Assembly (NCBI GenBank): GCA_050084515.1
Contig: CM114274.1
Coordinates: 8,618,001 to 8,682,000 of the forward strand
DNA: 64,000 nucleotides
Direction of reading: 5' to 3'
Source of the DNA: Blasia pusilla
Taxonomy: Eukaryota; Marchantiophyta; Marchantiopsida; Blasiales
The notes below the pieces were generated by a model. That model saw nothing but the letters and a program-made list of their open reading frames with translations. It did not search any database and was not told the DNA's origin. Made by a program: the position numbers and the translations under genes. Position 1 is the first letter of the stretch; every line of letters begins with the position of its first letter. This document shows, one piece after another, positions 10,306 to 22,460 of the stretch.

Positions 10306-11308
10306 TGTCGCGCCCCTACTCTCCTTGAACGTCAATCTTTAGTGTTGCGGAAGCGTACGTTCAGTAGGTCACGAACTCATCGCCGATCTGCACCCAAACA
10401 CACACTCTCGTTAGTCGGGTCTGGGCCAACCAGCGTTCCAACCCACCGAGTCCTCAACTCGGCGTCTCATCAAGCTCAACCTTCCTTAGTTCCTAGTTTC
10501 CAAAACATTGCAAGTCCTTCAAGACTTGGAACATACTTCCTAGTTAGTCCAGGGATCTGAAACGGCACTTGCGCGCCTAGCGATCCCAACTGTTCAACGG
10601 TCCTCGGATGAGTTCCAAACCGAGACCTAAGTAATTGAGTCGCGGGGTGGAATCCAAGAGGGATGTCTAAAATCGCCTCAATGGACTTGGTGCAGGTTTT
10701 CCAACCCAACCCCCAAATTCGCATTCCGTTCGATGCCCTTGAGCCGCCCCGCGGCGCCCAAAGTGGGGTTTGGGTTCCAAGCACTCTCGGAGACCTTCCC
10801 CCTTACTAGTACTTCTGGGGTTCTCCAATAACCCCTCCCCTTTGGGAAAAGAGGGTCGGACCCTTCATTGTGGCCCTCAACCCGACTCCACTTATAATCG
10901 TTTTCGGGTTGTTTCTCAGTCGTTGCTTATGCATTTGCAGCGATCTTGGGTGCGTTTGGACCGGCTCTCCATAAGCTTTCCAACGCACCCTTATTTGTTC
11001 CAAACGCATCTTGGCGCTAAAAGTTATGGCCATAAATACAGTCGGAAACTCTCAAACGCTAGTGGCGTTCCAAATCCGGATCTTTCCTTTGGCAACCCAC
11101 TTCCTAGACTCGACTTCTTTCAAGTCTCATTCTGCGTTTGGTCCAGGTTTCTCAGTCGCGACCATAACATCTGAAACGCGACTCCTCGCTTGGGTCTCGT
11201 CTCTTGTCTCCTCTTTGAGACAACTCCAACGCGCAAACCATCTTAGTGTGAGCCCGCTAATGTTCCGATGTTCCGCTTGGCACTTGTTTGGTCATGAGGG
11301 TCGCGACA
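10306..11308 (-). mobile_element. Solo LTR (copy B, 1003 bp) with target duplication
   Basis: Runs from TGTCGCGCCCC to GGGTCGCGACA and is flanked by a perfect 5-bp direct repeat GATAC (10301-10305 and 11309-11313). It is the reverse complement of copy A at 3100-4102 and has the same length. It interrupts the reverse transcriptase of the host retroelement; removing it together with one GATAC restores the alignment to the RT N-terminus. No internal region remains, so the parent element has recombined away. The sequence is much closer to its relatives than the surrounding AT-rich DNA. Confidence 0.93.
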
Positions 11309-12660
11309 GATACGCTGATCTTTTGTCGACCCTACAGGTGTTGTGATATGGAGCAAGCCTTGATTCAGAGCAGGAGTCAGGACTTGTTGGAGGTAGGACT
11401 TGTGGAGTTATCACATGGGGAGTATGCATCTGCCACAGTCATGCCGGCGAAGAAGGATATGTATGGCAATTGGACGGATAGGCGGATGTTTAGAGATTAT
11501 CGTCTGATCAACCGACAGACGAGGTCAGATCGATACGCCATGCCTACTCCTGAGGAGATCTTTGATGCGGTAGGGCATGCAAAGATCTTCAGTACTTTAG
11601 ATCTCCGTGCTGGCTATCATCAGCTTCTTATCAGGTTGGAGGTCAGGGAGAAGACATCATTATGGGGGATGGATCGATTCGGGAGAGATTGCTTGTATTA
11701 GTGGCGGTTCTTACCATTTGGGTTGAAGAACGCGCTTGCAGAGTTTCAGAGAGTGATGGATAGGATTCTGGCTGGCTTGGATTTTGTACGATGTTACATA
11801 GATGATATTCTTATCTTCAGTTCCACGGTTAAGGAGCATGAGCGACACTTGGAGGAGGTGTTTTGGCGATTGCAGTTACATGGATTGAAGTTAGATCCAA
11901 GCAAGTGCAGATTCTTTCAGGAGCAGATTGAGTACTTGGGACACACCATATATCCAAGTGGGTTAGGCGTTGAGCAGACAAAGGTAGAGGCTATTGCGCA
12001 GATTCTACGCCCTATAGATGTCAGTCAAGTCCGAGCATTTCTTGGATTGGCGAACTTCTATCGATGGTATGTCAAGGGTTTTAGTGCGATCGCAAAGTCT
12101 TTGACCTTGTTGATGAGACTTGATCAGGTTTGGTTATGGGGAGATGATCAGGAGCGAGCATTTCAGGAGCTCAAGGACAGGTTGACATCCTCACCCATTT
12201 TACAGAGACCGGTTAGGGGTCGCCCATTCCAGTTACATACCGATTGGAGCATGTTGGGTCTAGGAGCAGTGCTTACTCAGAGGGATGACAAGGAGAGGGA
12301 GTTCGTTGTGGCTTACGCGAGCCGATCGAACAATATTGCAGAGGCGAAGTACAACTCCTACAAGGGAGAGTGCTTGGCTGCAGTGTGGGCCGTGGCACAT
12401 TTCAGGTGCTATTTATTCCGCAACCCTTTCACACTTATCACTGATCATCAGCCGTTGAGGTGGTTGATGGAGTCCGACAAGCTTACGAGAAAGGTTGCCA
12501 TGTGGGCTCTATTACTACATGAGTATGAGTTTGAGGTGGTTCATAGGCCAGGTTGGCTGAACCAAGATGCGGATGGGTTGAGTCGTAACCCATGTCCAAG
12601 TCAAAGAGACGACACAGGATCTCGATGGCACGGAGAGAGTGATGAGGAGATGGTGCCCGG
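11309..12660 (+). pseudogene. Reverse transcriptase and RNase H
   Basis: Copies element RNA into DNA and degrades the RNA strand. RT blocks in order: RPYR (11325), FRDYRLINRQT (11490-11522), MPTPEEIFD, FSTLDLRAGYHQ (11608-11632, catalytic D in LDLRAGY), FGLKNALAEFQRVMD, and the catalytic box YIDD (11795-11806), then YLGHTI and the RT thumb. RNase H follows with FQLHTDWS (about 12228-12250, canonical TDAS altered), the E in YNSYKGECLAAVWA and TDHQPLRWL (about 12437-12463). RPGWLNQDADGLSRNP closes it, as in many plant Gypsy elements. The only stop inside is TAG at 11699; the frame is open for 441 codons from 11723 and continues into integrase. Confidence 0.93.
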
Positions 12661-14215
12661 TTGGCATGCATCTGCCTATCTTTGTTGGTTAACTATGGCA
12701 GGTCAGCCACAAGTGATGACTCCAGTGGTGGGGTTGGATGATGAGTCTTTGGATCCGGAGGTTAGTGAGGAGGTGAGAGTTGGTCGTGATATCCATGACG
12801 ACGTGGAGGTTGTGGAGTTCTTGCGCACTGGCGTCATTGCGAGTACAATGAGTGCTAGGGAGTGGGATCGGATCCTACAGAGAGCCAAGAGGTTCAGGTG
12901 GGAGGGGACTCACATTTTGCGGGTATGGGGAGATGGTAGGATACGAGTGGTACCTCATCCTTCCCAACGAGCACATGTAGTGCGACATGCTCATGAGGAG
13001 TTGGGACATTTCGGAGTAAAGCGTACTTACATCTTACTCCAGTTTTAGTATTGGTGGCGCGGCATGCATACTGGGATATAGCAGTTTGTGGCCAGATATA
13101 TGGTATGTGACAGAGTGCAAGCATCCTTCAATGCTCCCACTCCGCAGTTACATCCTTTGCCAATTATGGGTTTAGGTTATCGGTGGAGTTTAGACTTTGG
13201 GGGACCTTTGCCATTGACGGGGTGTCATCATAGGTACGTGTTGGTCATGGTGGAGCATTTCTCCAAGTGGATAGAGTTGGTGGCACTACCAGACAAGGCG
13301 AGCGAGGGAACAACTTATGCGTTTCTAGATCGTGTGCTTAGTCACTTTGGTGCACCGGCGGAGGTGTTGACTGATCAGGGTACCGAGTTCATGGGAGAGT
13401 TTCAAGGCCCTGTGTAATCATGCGCTGATAGATCACCGCACCACGTCCAAGGATCATCCTGAGGCGGATGGGTTGGCAGAGAGAGTGGTACAGACTGTGA
13501 AGAGAGGATTGCGCAAGTATGGCATGCAACCGGGACAATTGAGGGAGTGGGACTTACAGTTGCCATGGTTGGCTATGGATTATCGCTTTAGTCGGCAGGC
13601 ATCCTTGGTGTCATTTTCACCGTATTTTTTGCTCTTTGGGAGAGAGCCAGACTTACCCGCAGCGATTCGACGTGACATGGCGGAGGTGTTAGATTTAGAT
13701 GATCCAGATGTGTGGGTACAAGCATGTTCTCAGAGGGCGGAGGTTTTTTGTAGAGTTATGCTTATGGCCTTTGAGAACTTAGCTATTGCTCAACATAGAG
13801 ATACATTGAGGTACGCGACCATTCGTGGAGGAGGTTATCGTCCAGGGAATAGGAGGTTTCATCTTGGAGATTACGTATATTTACAGCAGGCGGCATCCAG
13901 GACGCTAGATGTCACTGCATGGCATAGAGATACATTGAGGTACGCGACCATTCGTGGAGGAGGTTATCGTCCAGGGAATAGGAGGTTTCATCTTGGAGAT
14001 TACGTATATTTACAGCAGGCGGCATCCACGACGCTAGATGTCACTGCATGGCGCACGATCCTACGTGTGCACAAGGTATTTCCAACCGGAGTCCTCATGT
14101 TGGAGGGACGGGATGGTATGGTTTGGAAGGATCATGTGCGTAATTATGCGCCATGTCATCTTCCGAACGTAGATGGGACGATGGAGTCGAGCTTGGCAGT
14201 GGCACCTGTAGGCTT
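12661..14215 (+). pseudogene. Integrase
   Basis: Joins element cDNA to host DNA. N-terminal HHCC zinc domain: HEELGHFG (about 12991-13014) and MVCDRV (about 13105), where the second cysteine of CXXC is missing. The DDE core is complete: SLDFGG (about 13185), LTDQGTEF (13368-13391) and HPEADGLAERV (13454-13486). A 1-nt shift lies near 13405, just after the second Asp; stops occur at 13046 and 13079. The C-terminal part (13790-14190) carries a 129-bp duplication and a GPY/F-like beta region (TGVLMLEGRDGMVWKDHVRN). No chromodomain is seen; a PHD finger follows instead. Confidence 0.9.
13794..14051 (+). repeat. 129-bp in-frame tandem duplication in integrase
   Basis: Two head-to-tail copies (13794-13922 and 13923-14051), each coding 43 residues from HRDTLRYATIRGGGY to TLDVTAW. 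They differ at about one base (agg against acg before 'acgctagatg'). The length is a multiple of three, so the frame is kept. The related copy at the right edge (63830-64000, minus strand) shows only one unit as far as it can be read, so the duplication is specific to this copy and recent. Confidence 0.95.
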
Positions 14216-14359
14216 GAGGTGTATGTTGTGCGGATCTGCGAGGGGTGCAGCCACCATATTGGTATGTGATGGTTGTTCTCGAGGGTGGCATATTTCATGT
14301 CTGACCCCCCCTTTGATGTGGTTCCCACGGGACGATGGATGTGTCCGAGATGTGTATAG
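14216..14359 (+). pseudogene. PHD finger at the integrase C-terminus
   Basis: PHD fingers bind two zinc ions with a C4-H-C3 pattern and usually read histone H3 tails. Here CMLC (start of motif), VCDGC, WHISC and, after a 1-nt frameshift in the C run near 14310, WMCPRC supply C-C...C-C...H-C...C-C with the hallmark W two residues before the last pair. PP-L...VP between them is also typical. The corrected frame ends at TAG 14357-14359. The right-edge copy has the same domain. A role in steering integration to marked chromatin is inference by analogy with chromodomain elements. Confidence 0.85.
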
Positions 14360-14424
14360 AGTAGTAGGTCATGTTAGAGAGATGTGATATTTTCTATCTG
14401 GAGTTGGGGGGATCCAACTGCCAG

Positions 14425-14437
14425 CTAGGGGGGCGGT
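14425..14437 (+). promoter_or_regulatory. Probable polypurine tract
   Basis: A G-rich run (taggggggcgg) directly before the TG that opens the LTR-like end at 14438. The right-edge copy has the matching 'ctagggggtgg' in the same place (minus strand, about 63469-63479). Position and composition fit the plus-strand primer of an LTR retrotransposon. Confidence 0.6.
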
Positions 14438-14568
14438 TGTGTGATCTCCATATATATGTATGAGTTGATTTTTGTACATGTGTGGATCGACCCACGTGTG
14501 GGGAAGATCGGTGTTGTGTGGTGTAGATGTGACTAGCGATGTATGTTGTGTAGCGATATGTATGCGCA
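14438..14568 (+). mobile_element. 131-bp LTR-like end of the DNMT-Gypsy element
   Basis: Starts TGTGTGATCTCC and ends GTATGCGCA. Closely similar sequences of the same length lie at 18237-18368 (+), 62722-62852 (-) and 63337-63467 (-), the last one again directly behind a PHD end. TG...CA ends and position behind the polypurine tract fit a 3' LTR. Such a short LTR is unusual for a Gypsy element, and it may be just the first part of a longer LTR whose remainder was replaced by the adjoining CT repeat. The exact right end is uncertain by a few bases. Confidence 0.7.
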
Positions 14569-17460
<2,892 letters not shown>

Positions 17461-18235
17461 CTTATTTCGACGTAGATAGAGCTCTATCGCGTCGACGACA
17501 TAGAGAGTCATCAGGTCGTTCGGGTGTAACTTCGTCCCGAGATGTCTGATGAGGTTGGCGACAAGTATGTTGTGTCGGGAACTTCGTTTATGGCAATTTT
17601 CCTATTTTATTCTTAGTTTGCCAGGTGATATGTTGACCGAGTCAACAGTCATCCGGTAACCTGTGCACACAGGTTATCATTGGTAGGGCTATTTTTGGCT
17701 CTTCCCAAGGATATAAGAATGAAAGAGATGGCTTTCTCAAGCCATCCTTCTCATGTAAAATCAAGGGTAGTAAAAACGGCTCACCCGGCCGAAAACTCCA
17801 TTGAGGAATCTACATCGGCATAATGAACCACATCCACCCTTTGCTATGAGGGAATCTGGACGCTAGCACCCTAACTCATACACACCCACACACGTCTATG
17901 CAAGAGAGGCGCTCCTAAGGCTCAACATGAGAAAGATGGCTTGAGAAAGCCATCTCTCTCACTCTTATACCCTTGGAAGAGCCAAAAGGCTCTTCCCCCA
18001 AAAATAGCCCTACCAACGATAACTTGCATGCACAAATTACCAGATTATTGTAGATTCAGTCAACAGGTCACCTGACGGACTAAGAACGAAGTAGAGAAAT
18101 TTCCATAAACGACGTTCATGACACAACAGACCTCTCACCAACCTCATCCAACATCTCGAGACGAAGTTACACCTGAACAGCCCGATGACTCATTATGTCG
18201 TCGACGCAATAGAACTCTACCTACGTCGAAATAAG
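17461..18235. mobile_element. Foldback element with long inverted arms
   Basis: The ends are exact inverted copies (cttatttcgacgtag at 17461 and ctacgtcgaaataag ending at 18235). Inverted similarity continues for roughly 280-300 bp on each side (17461-17755 against about 17930-18235), leaving a middle of about 170 bp. The right arm holds two perfect hairpins: GATGGCTT/AAGCCATC (17935-17954) and GAAGAGCC-AAAA-GGCTCTTC (17976-17995). The same unit occurs at 62865-63310 and, inverted, at 62281-62640. No coding capacity and no clear target duplication are seen. It directly abuts a 131-bp LTR-like copy, so it may be part of a non-autonomous derivative of the DNMT-Gypsy family. Confidence 0.8.
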
Positions 18236-18236
18236 T

Positions 18237-18368
18237 TGTGGGATCCCAGTGTATATACGTGAGTATGTTTCATTTATGTATGGATCGACCCGTGTGTTGG
18301 GAAGATCGATGTTGTGTGGTGTGTAGATGTGACCAGCGATGTGGGTTGTATAGCGATGTGTATGCGCA
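18237..18368 (+). mobile_element. Isolated 131-bp LTR-like copy
   Basis: Starts TGTGGGATCCC and ends TATGCGCA; matches 14438-14568 along its length with moderate divergence (shared blocks around 'tggatcgaccc', 'gggaagatcg', 'tgttgtgtggtg' and 'tagatgtgac'). It begins one base after the foldback element ends. No internal retroelement sequence follows. Confidence 0.75.
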
Positions 18369-18539
18369 CGACAATATCTCAAGAGTCTTCACCATGGATG
18401 TATGATGAATGGTCAAAAAGTCATTATTCATGAATCGTTGCACAAAATTTGTTAACTCATTTATGCTCTAAGTATGTAAATCAAATGAGTACTATAAATC
18501 TACATTATAAGACGGTGTGGACTACAATGAGACCTTCAA

Positions 18540-19500
18540 TTCCATAGCTAATATGTTGGTTGGTAAAACTATTGTAGCATTGGAAACTAGTAAAGGATGG
18601 AGAATGCATCATATGTGTTTGAAGAAGTTTTTTTAGTGGACATGCGGAGAAGGAAATCCATATGTTCCAACCCTCTAGATGTGAGCATCTAAATTATTCT
18701 CCTCCCATATATATGCAAACTAAAAAAGGTTCTTTATGGACATGAACAAGCTTAAAGAGATTAGTATGGTAAGATCTGGAAATTCATTAAAACCCTTTCA
18801 TTTCAAGTTTGCAATTTGCTATTCATTAAAACTTGGGGATATTTGACTATGACAATGCTATATCTTGATGATTTTATTTTTAGTGGTTAAGTAAATAATT
18901 GATATAGAAGATCAAAGTTCACATATCAACAATATTTGAGTTGAAAGACTTTGGAGATTTTAATTACTTTTGTTGTGTAGATTACATCAAGGATGAATGT
19001 GATATATGGATACTTTGTTCGTGGGATGTTTTTCACAATATTGACAAGTTTAACATGACAACATGTAAGCTTATCTTGACGCCATTAGACTAAAGTATGA
19101 AGCTTAAAGTAGATGAAGATGACAGGATAAGTCATCCTAAAAAGAATTATGATATAGTTAAGAGTTTGATTTTTTTTTATTATCACAAGGCAAATCTCAA
19201 TTATGCGATTGGTTTGATAAGTTAGTTTACGAAATTACCACATAAAACCGATATGGATGCAATAAGGCAAGTCTTGAAATATGTGAAGTTCAAACACCAA
19301 TTTGGATTTCACTATTCATCCTCCGACTCCTTGGAGTTACACAAATGTAACCATGAAGATCCACTTCCAAATCTATTCTGAAATTTTGAAGTAATGCTCT
19401 AAGTTGGGATTCGAAAGAAAAAAAAAGGTGTTTCCTTATCTTCAATCGAAATTCAGTGCATAGGAGCAACCATAACAATATATATGTGAGTCAATTTGGC
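18540..19500 (+). pseudogene. Ty1/Copia reverse transcriptase and RNase H relic
   Basis: Scattered Copia motifs in the right order: ALETSKGWRMH (about 18577), then CKLKKVLYGHEQA (about 18715), a weak Asp-Asp region near 18865, a 'LKDFGDFNY' block near 18945, and near 19430-19490 VSLSSIEIQCIGAT, the Copia RNase H end (normally 'SLSSTEAEY'). Many stops and shifts; no frame longer than a few dozen codons survives. Confidence 0.7.
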
Positions 19501-19613
19501 CGAAGTCTAGTTTATATCCAAAAATGATGGAAATTCACTGCATAGGAGCAACCATAACAATATATATGTGAATCAATTTGGACGAATAGTCTAGTTTATA
19601 TCCAACAATGATT
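19448..19613. repeat. 82-bp tandem duplication
   Basis: Two units starting at 19448 and 19530 (each beginning gaaattca-tgcataggagc), differing at a handful of positions. It starts within the end of the Copia relic, so it arose after that insertion decayed. Confidence 0.85.
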
Positions 19614-20859
19614 AATGTAAATAACATAAAAATATTCTTTTGATAGAAAGCATAGTGTTTCATGCAAGAGATCGTTATAAATTAGAAAAAATTAATCATG
19701 CATATTACCTATAATATCTCACCATATATTATAATCAAATTAAACCTTTGTTTTTTCATTCATTTACTATAATATGGTTTTTATTTATGGATATTTAAAT
19801 AAAATATTATCTTCTTTCCCTATCGATATTATTTGGCATGAATGATCTAAATGTGAGATATATTTAATCCATCAATTCCTTGAAGTTAATTACTTCATAA
19901 TTAAAATTACCCTATTTTCATGAATAAGAGATCTTGAAGATTGTTAGAATTATTTGATTACAAGAAAGAAACAATGCATCACTTATAGAATTAGCTTCCA
20001 ACTAGTTGATAGATGAAAATTAGGATAATTTGTACTATTGTAAGAAGGGTATAGGAAAGGTTTTCACATTTGGCAAAGGTTCTCCTTGTGCTCATACTAC
20101 ATAATCTTCTTGGAAAATATCTCTCTTATCCGACTATTTCCACTATTACATGCATATCAAGAAGTCTGTTAATTGTTATTCGTTAAATGTCAACTTTGCA
20201 TTTATAACCTTCAGCAATAAGTTTATCAAATATTTATGGTGCCCAACCACGAGGACACATAGAATAATCTCCACACTAGTATTAGTGCTACTCAATAGAT
20301 TGTAAGTCTCGAAATATTTGCTCATGTTAGTTCATCGCAAGATAATTGGGATGCCTAAGAAGATGGAATTTTGTAGACCTATGGCCATCATCTCGGAATA
20401 TGGGTTGTAGTTGAAATAACCAAATTCCATCAAGCATTCATGGATTGCGTAAATAAATGACCCTATCAACCATGCATTTATACATGACTCGCATCATAGT
20501 TTTGATTAATAGAATAAGACATGGATCCCACAATCTAATTTGCACCCATTTGAGTGTTTTCCATCTATAGAGGCCTCCACCAAGATGCATCCCAAACTCT
20601 AGGCGGTGAATATTCTTGGATATCACCGGTGCTATCCATATTAAGAAAGTTCCACTTCAACTCGCATCAAACATCATCCAACCAATCATATATTTTATAT
20701 GCCATAAAAATAATCATAAATAATGAAAATTACTGGTTTGATAACAATGCCCAGCTTTGCTAGAGCATCTTTGAATAGCTATATTATCCACATGGAATGA
20801 GATGTTTTTCTTACCCTTGAAACTAGTTGACAAACCTTCAAACTCTAATTAACAAGCAA
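19614..20859. other. AT-rich intergenic DNA
   Basis: No gene, RNA or element could be supported. Short frames only. Confidence 0.5.
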
Positions 20860-21400
20860 ATAATTGAATCCTTGCCAACTTTAGCGACATCCAAAGCGCG
20901 GGCCGCAAATATTCGTGGACTGCCCGCTGGATCCACGTGGAAACTAAGGTGCGTCCCAAGTCCCGAGCCCAGGGGGCGCACTATCTCACCACCTCGAAGG
21001 GCGCCCGATGCTAGGTCGGACCATCGGTTGCAACAAAGAGAGTCCGCCACTGAAAGACTTTGCAGTCCGTCCTTAGAGGGGGGTGAATTCCTAAGAGGCT
21101 CGTGAACACACAGGAGTTTCCTCCGTATCCAGACGCACTCACAAGGTGCCCAGATGCAGTGTACATATGGTGTTCTTCGAACCTCGAATGTGTCTACAAC
21201 CCTGGGCCAGGTGCAGTGAACCGGTATGGACCGAAAACGGTCCCGATGCAGAGCACCCATGCTCCCCCGCGGATTTCAGTGGACTCCGCCGTCGCTCGCA
21301 CCAACGGTACGCACGCTCCCTCTCCACCCGCGGGGAGTAGGACGGGCAGAGCTGTGTTTAACAGGTGGATAAGTCGAGATTTGTTTATTGGGTGAATTAT
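20860..21400. other. GC-rich island of unknown origin
   Basis: About 540 bp with clearly higher GC than both flanks and no strong coding signal: several overlapping frames of 60-140 codons are open on both strands, which is expected of GC-rich DNA. The abrupt change at both edges suggests an insertion, for example organelle-derived DNA or a repeat. I do not recognise a ribosomal RNA, tRNA or organellar gene in it. Confidence 0.5.
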
Positions 21401-22320
21401 TATTGTGGAATTGTACGACCCCCTTTTACAGCACTTTCTTACCTTTTAGTCCCATCGGCATTGTCATCAGATTTAATATTATCTTTCCTTAATATTATCA
21501 TTTCTAACGCCATCATATTCTTGCTCATGATCTAAAAGGTGTTAGACCAATGACGGTAGTTTTCTTCCACATGACCTACATGACGCAATTTCAAAGCCTA
21601 TAATATTCTTCCTTGTCATGTAAATGGTGTCATCGAAGAGCCATATTTCATTGAAGATATCAAATTATATTTTTTTATTAGGACTTGTGGCACCAAGATC
21701 ATGAGTTTCATTGTTGGAGTGACCGTGGAGGATTATTTGACACGACAAGTATGCTCCATTTTTTAATGGGTGAGTGAGTGAAAATCTAGCACTAACATAT
21801 CTCCGAATGGGATGGAAATCTCCACATTTTGGTGCACTGCTCCGTGGATTGACATATTCTAACATGGGTCTACGAAAATAATAATATTAATACCGAACAT
21901 GAGGACAATGATACTAACACGTAGATGATAATAGTAGCACGAGTGAGACATTGAAGTAAGGGCATGCTCGCGCACATCTTCATGTGGATTAGACCAAAAT
22001 CCACTTGATATAAAAATCTACAAGAGCTCTAAGATCCTAATAGAATTACCCAAGTTAGGGAATAACGTGTGATTATCGAAAGAAAGTATGAGAATAACAA
22101 TCTATTAGTAGAGATCATAACCACTATGCGGCCTTGGTTTTGAGTTTTATAACGTCGTATGGTTTGGAGAATACAAATACATCAAGAGAACCATACGAAT
22201 ATAATTATAGTAACACCTTGTGCCTATTCATCCTCAGGTTAGTTACCCCTAGGTCAAGATCCTGACGTCTCGGGTTATATTTTAGGTAACAGATTAAAAG
22301 GTTTATTAATACAATGCCTA
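21401..22320. other. Intergenic, no gene seen
   Basis: Base composition returns to AT-rich. Only short, unrelated frames. Confidence 0.5.
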
Positions 22321-22325
22321 GCGTG

Positions 22326-22460
22326 CATGGAACTCTAGTGTAGTGGATGGTGCGCTCACTACAAAGGTGCAGGTCCAGGTTCGAGCTTCTCAGGAAGGCT
22401 AGTTTTGCACGAGCCCTTTACATGAGTCTAATCTCGGGTTAGTTGACCCGAGGATGCATA
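22326..22460 (+). repeat. tRNA-like sequence, possible SINE head
   Basis: A polymerase III A-box-like segment (tagtgtagtggatgg, about 22338) is followed after the usual distance by a B-box (ggttcgagc, about 22378). It does not fold as a complete tRNA with acceptor stem. Just downstream is a 7-bp hairpin (ctcgggt/acccgag, 22433-22452). A tRNA-derived SINE or tRNA relic fits. Confidence 0.45.

Larger units (their letters stand above)
5947..14568 (+). mobile_element. Ty3/Gypsy retrotransposon carrying a DNA methyltransferase and a PHD finger
   Basis: Gene order is Gag (two zinc knuckles), retropepsin, C5-DNA methyltransferase, reverse transcriptase, RNase H, integrase, PHD finger, polypurine tract, 131-bp LTR-like end. 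RT before integrase places it in Ty3/Gypsy. The methyltransferase sits between protease and RT and shares the protease frame. The copy is dead: in-frame stops (for example 6376, 6667, 7433, 7628, 7733, 8218, 8478, 8529, 9201, 9216, 9372, 9465, 9534, 11699, 13046), frameshifts near 6726, 8170, 13405 and 14310, and a 1-kb solo LTR inside RT. GC content and codon pattern are clearly higher than in the flanks. The left boundary is approximate because no 5' LTR was found. Confidence 0.9.
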
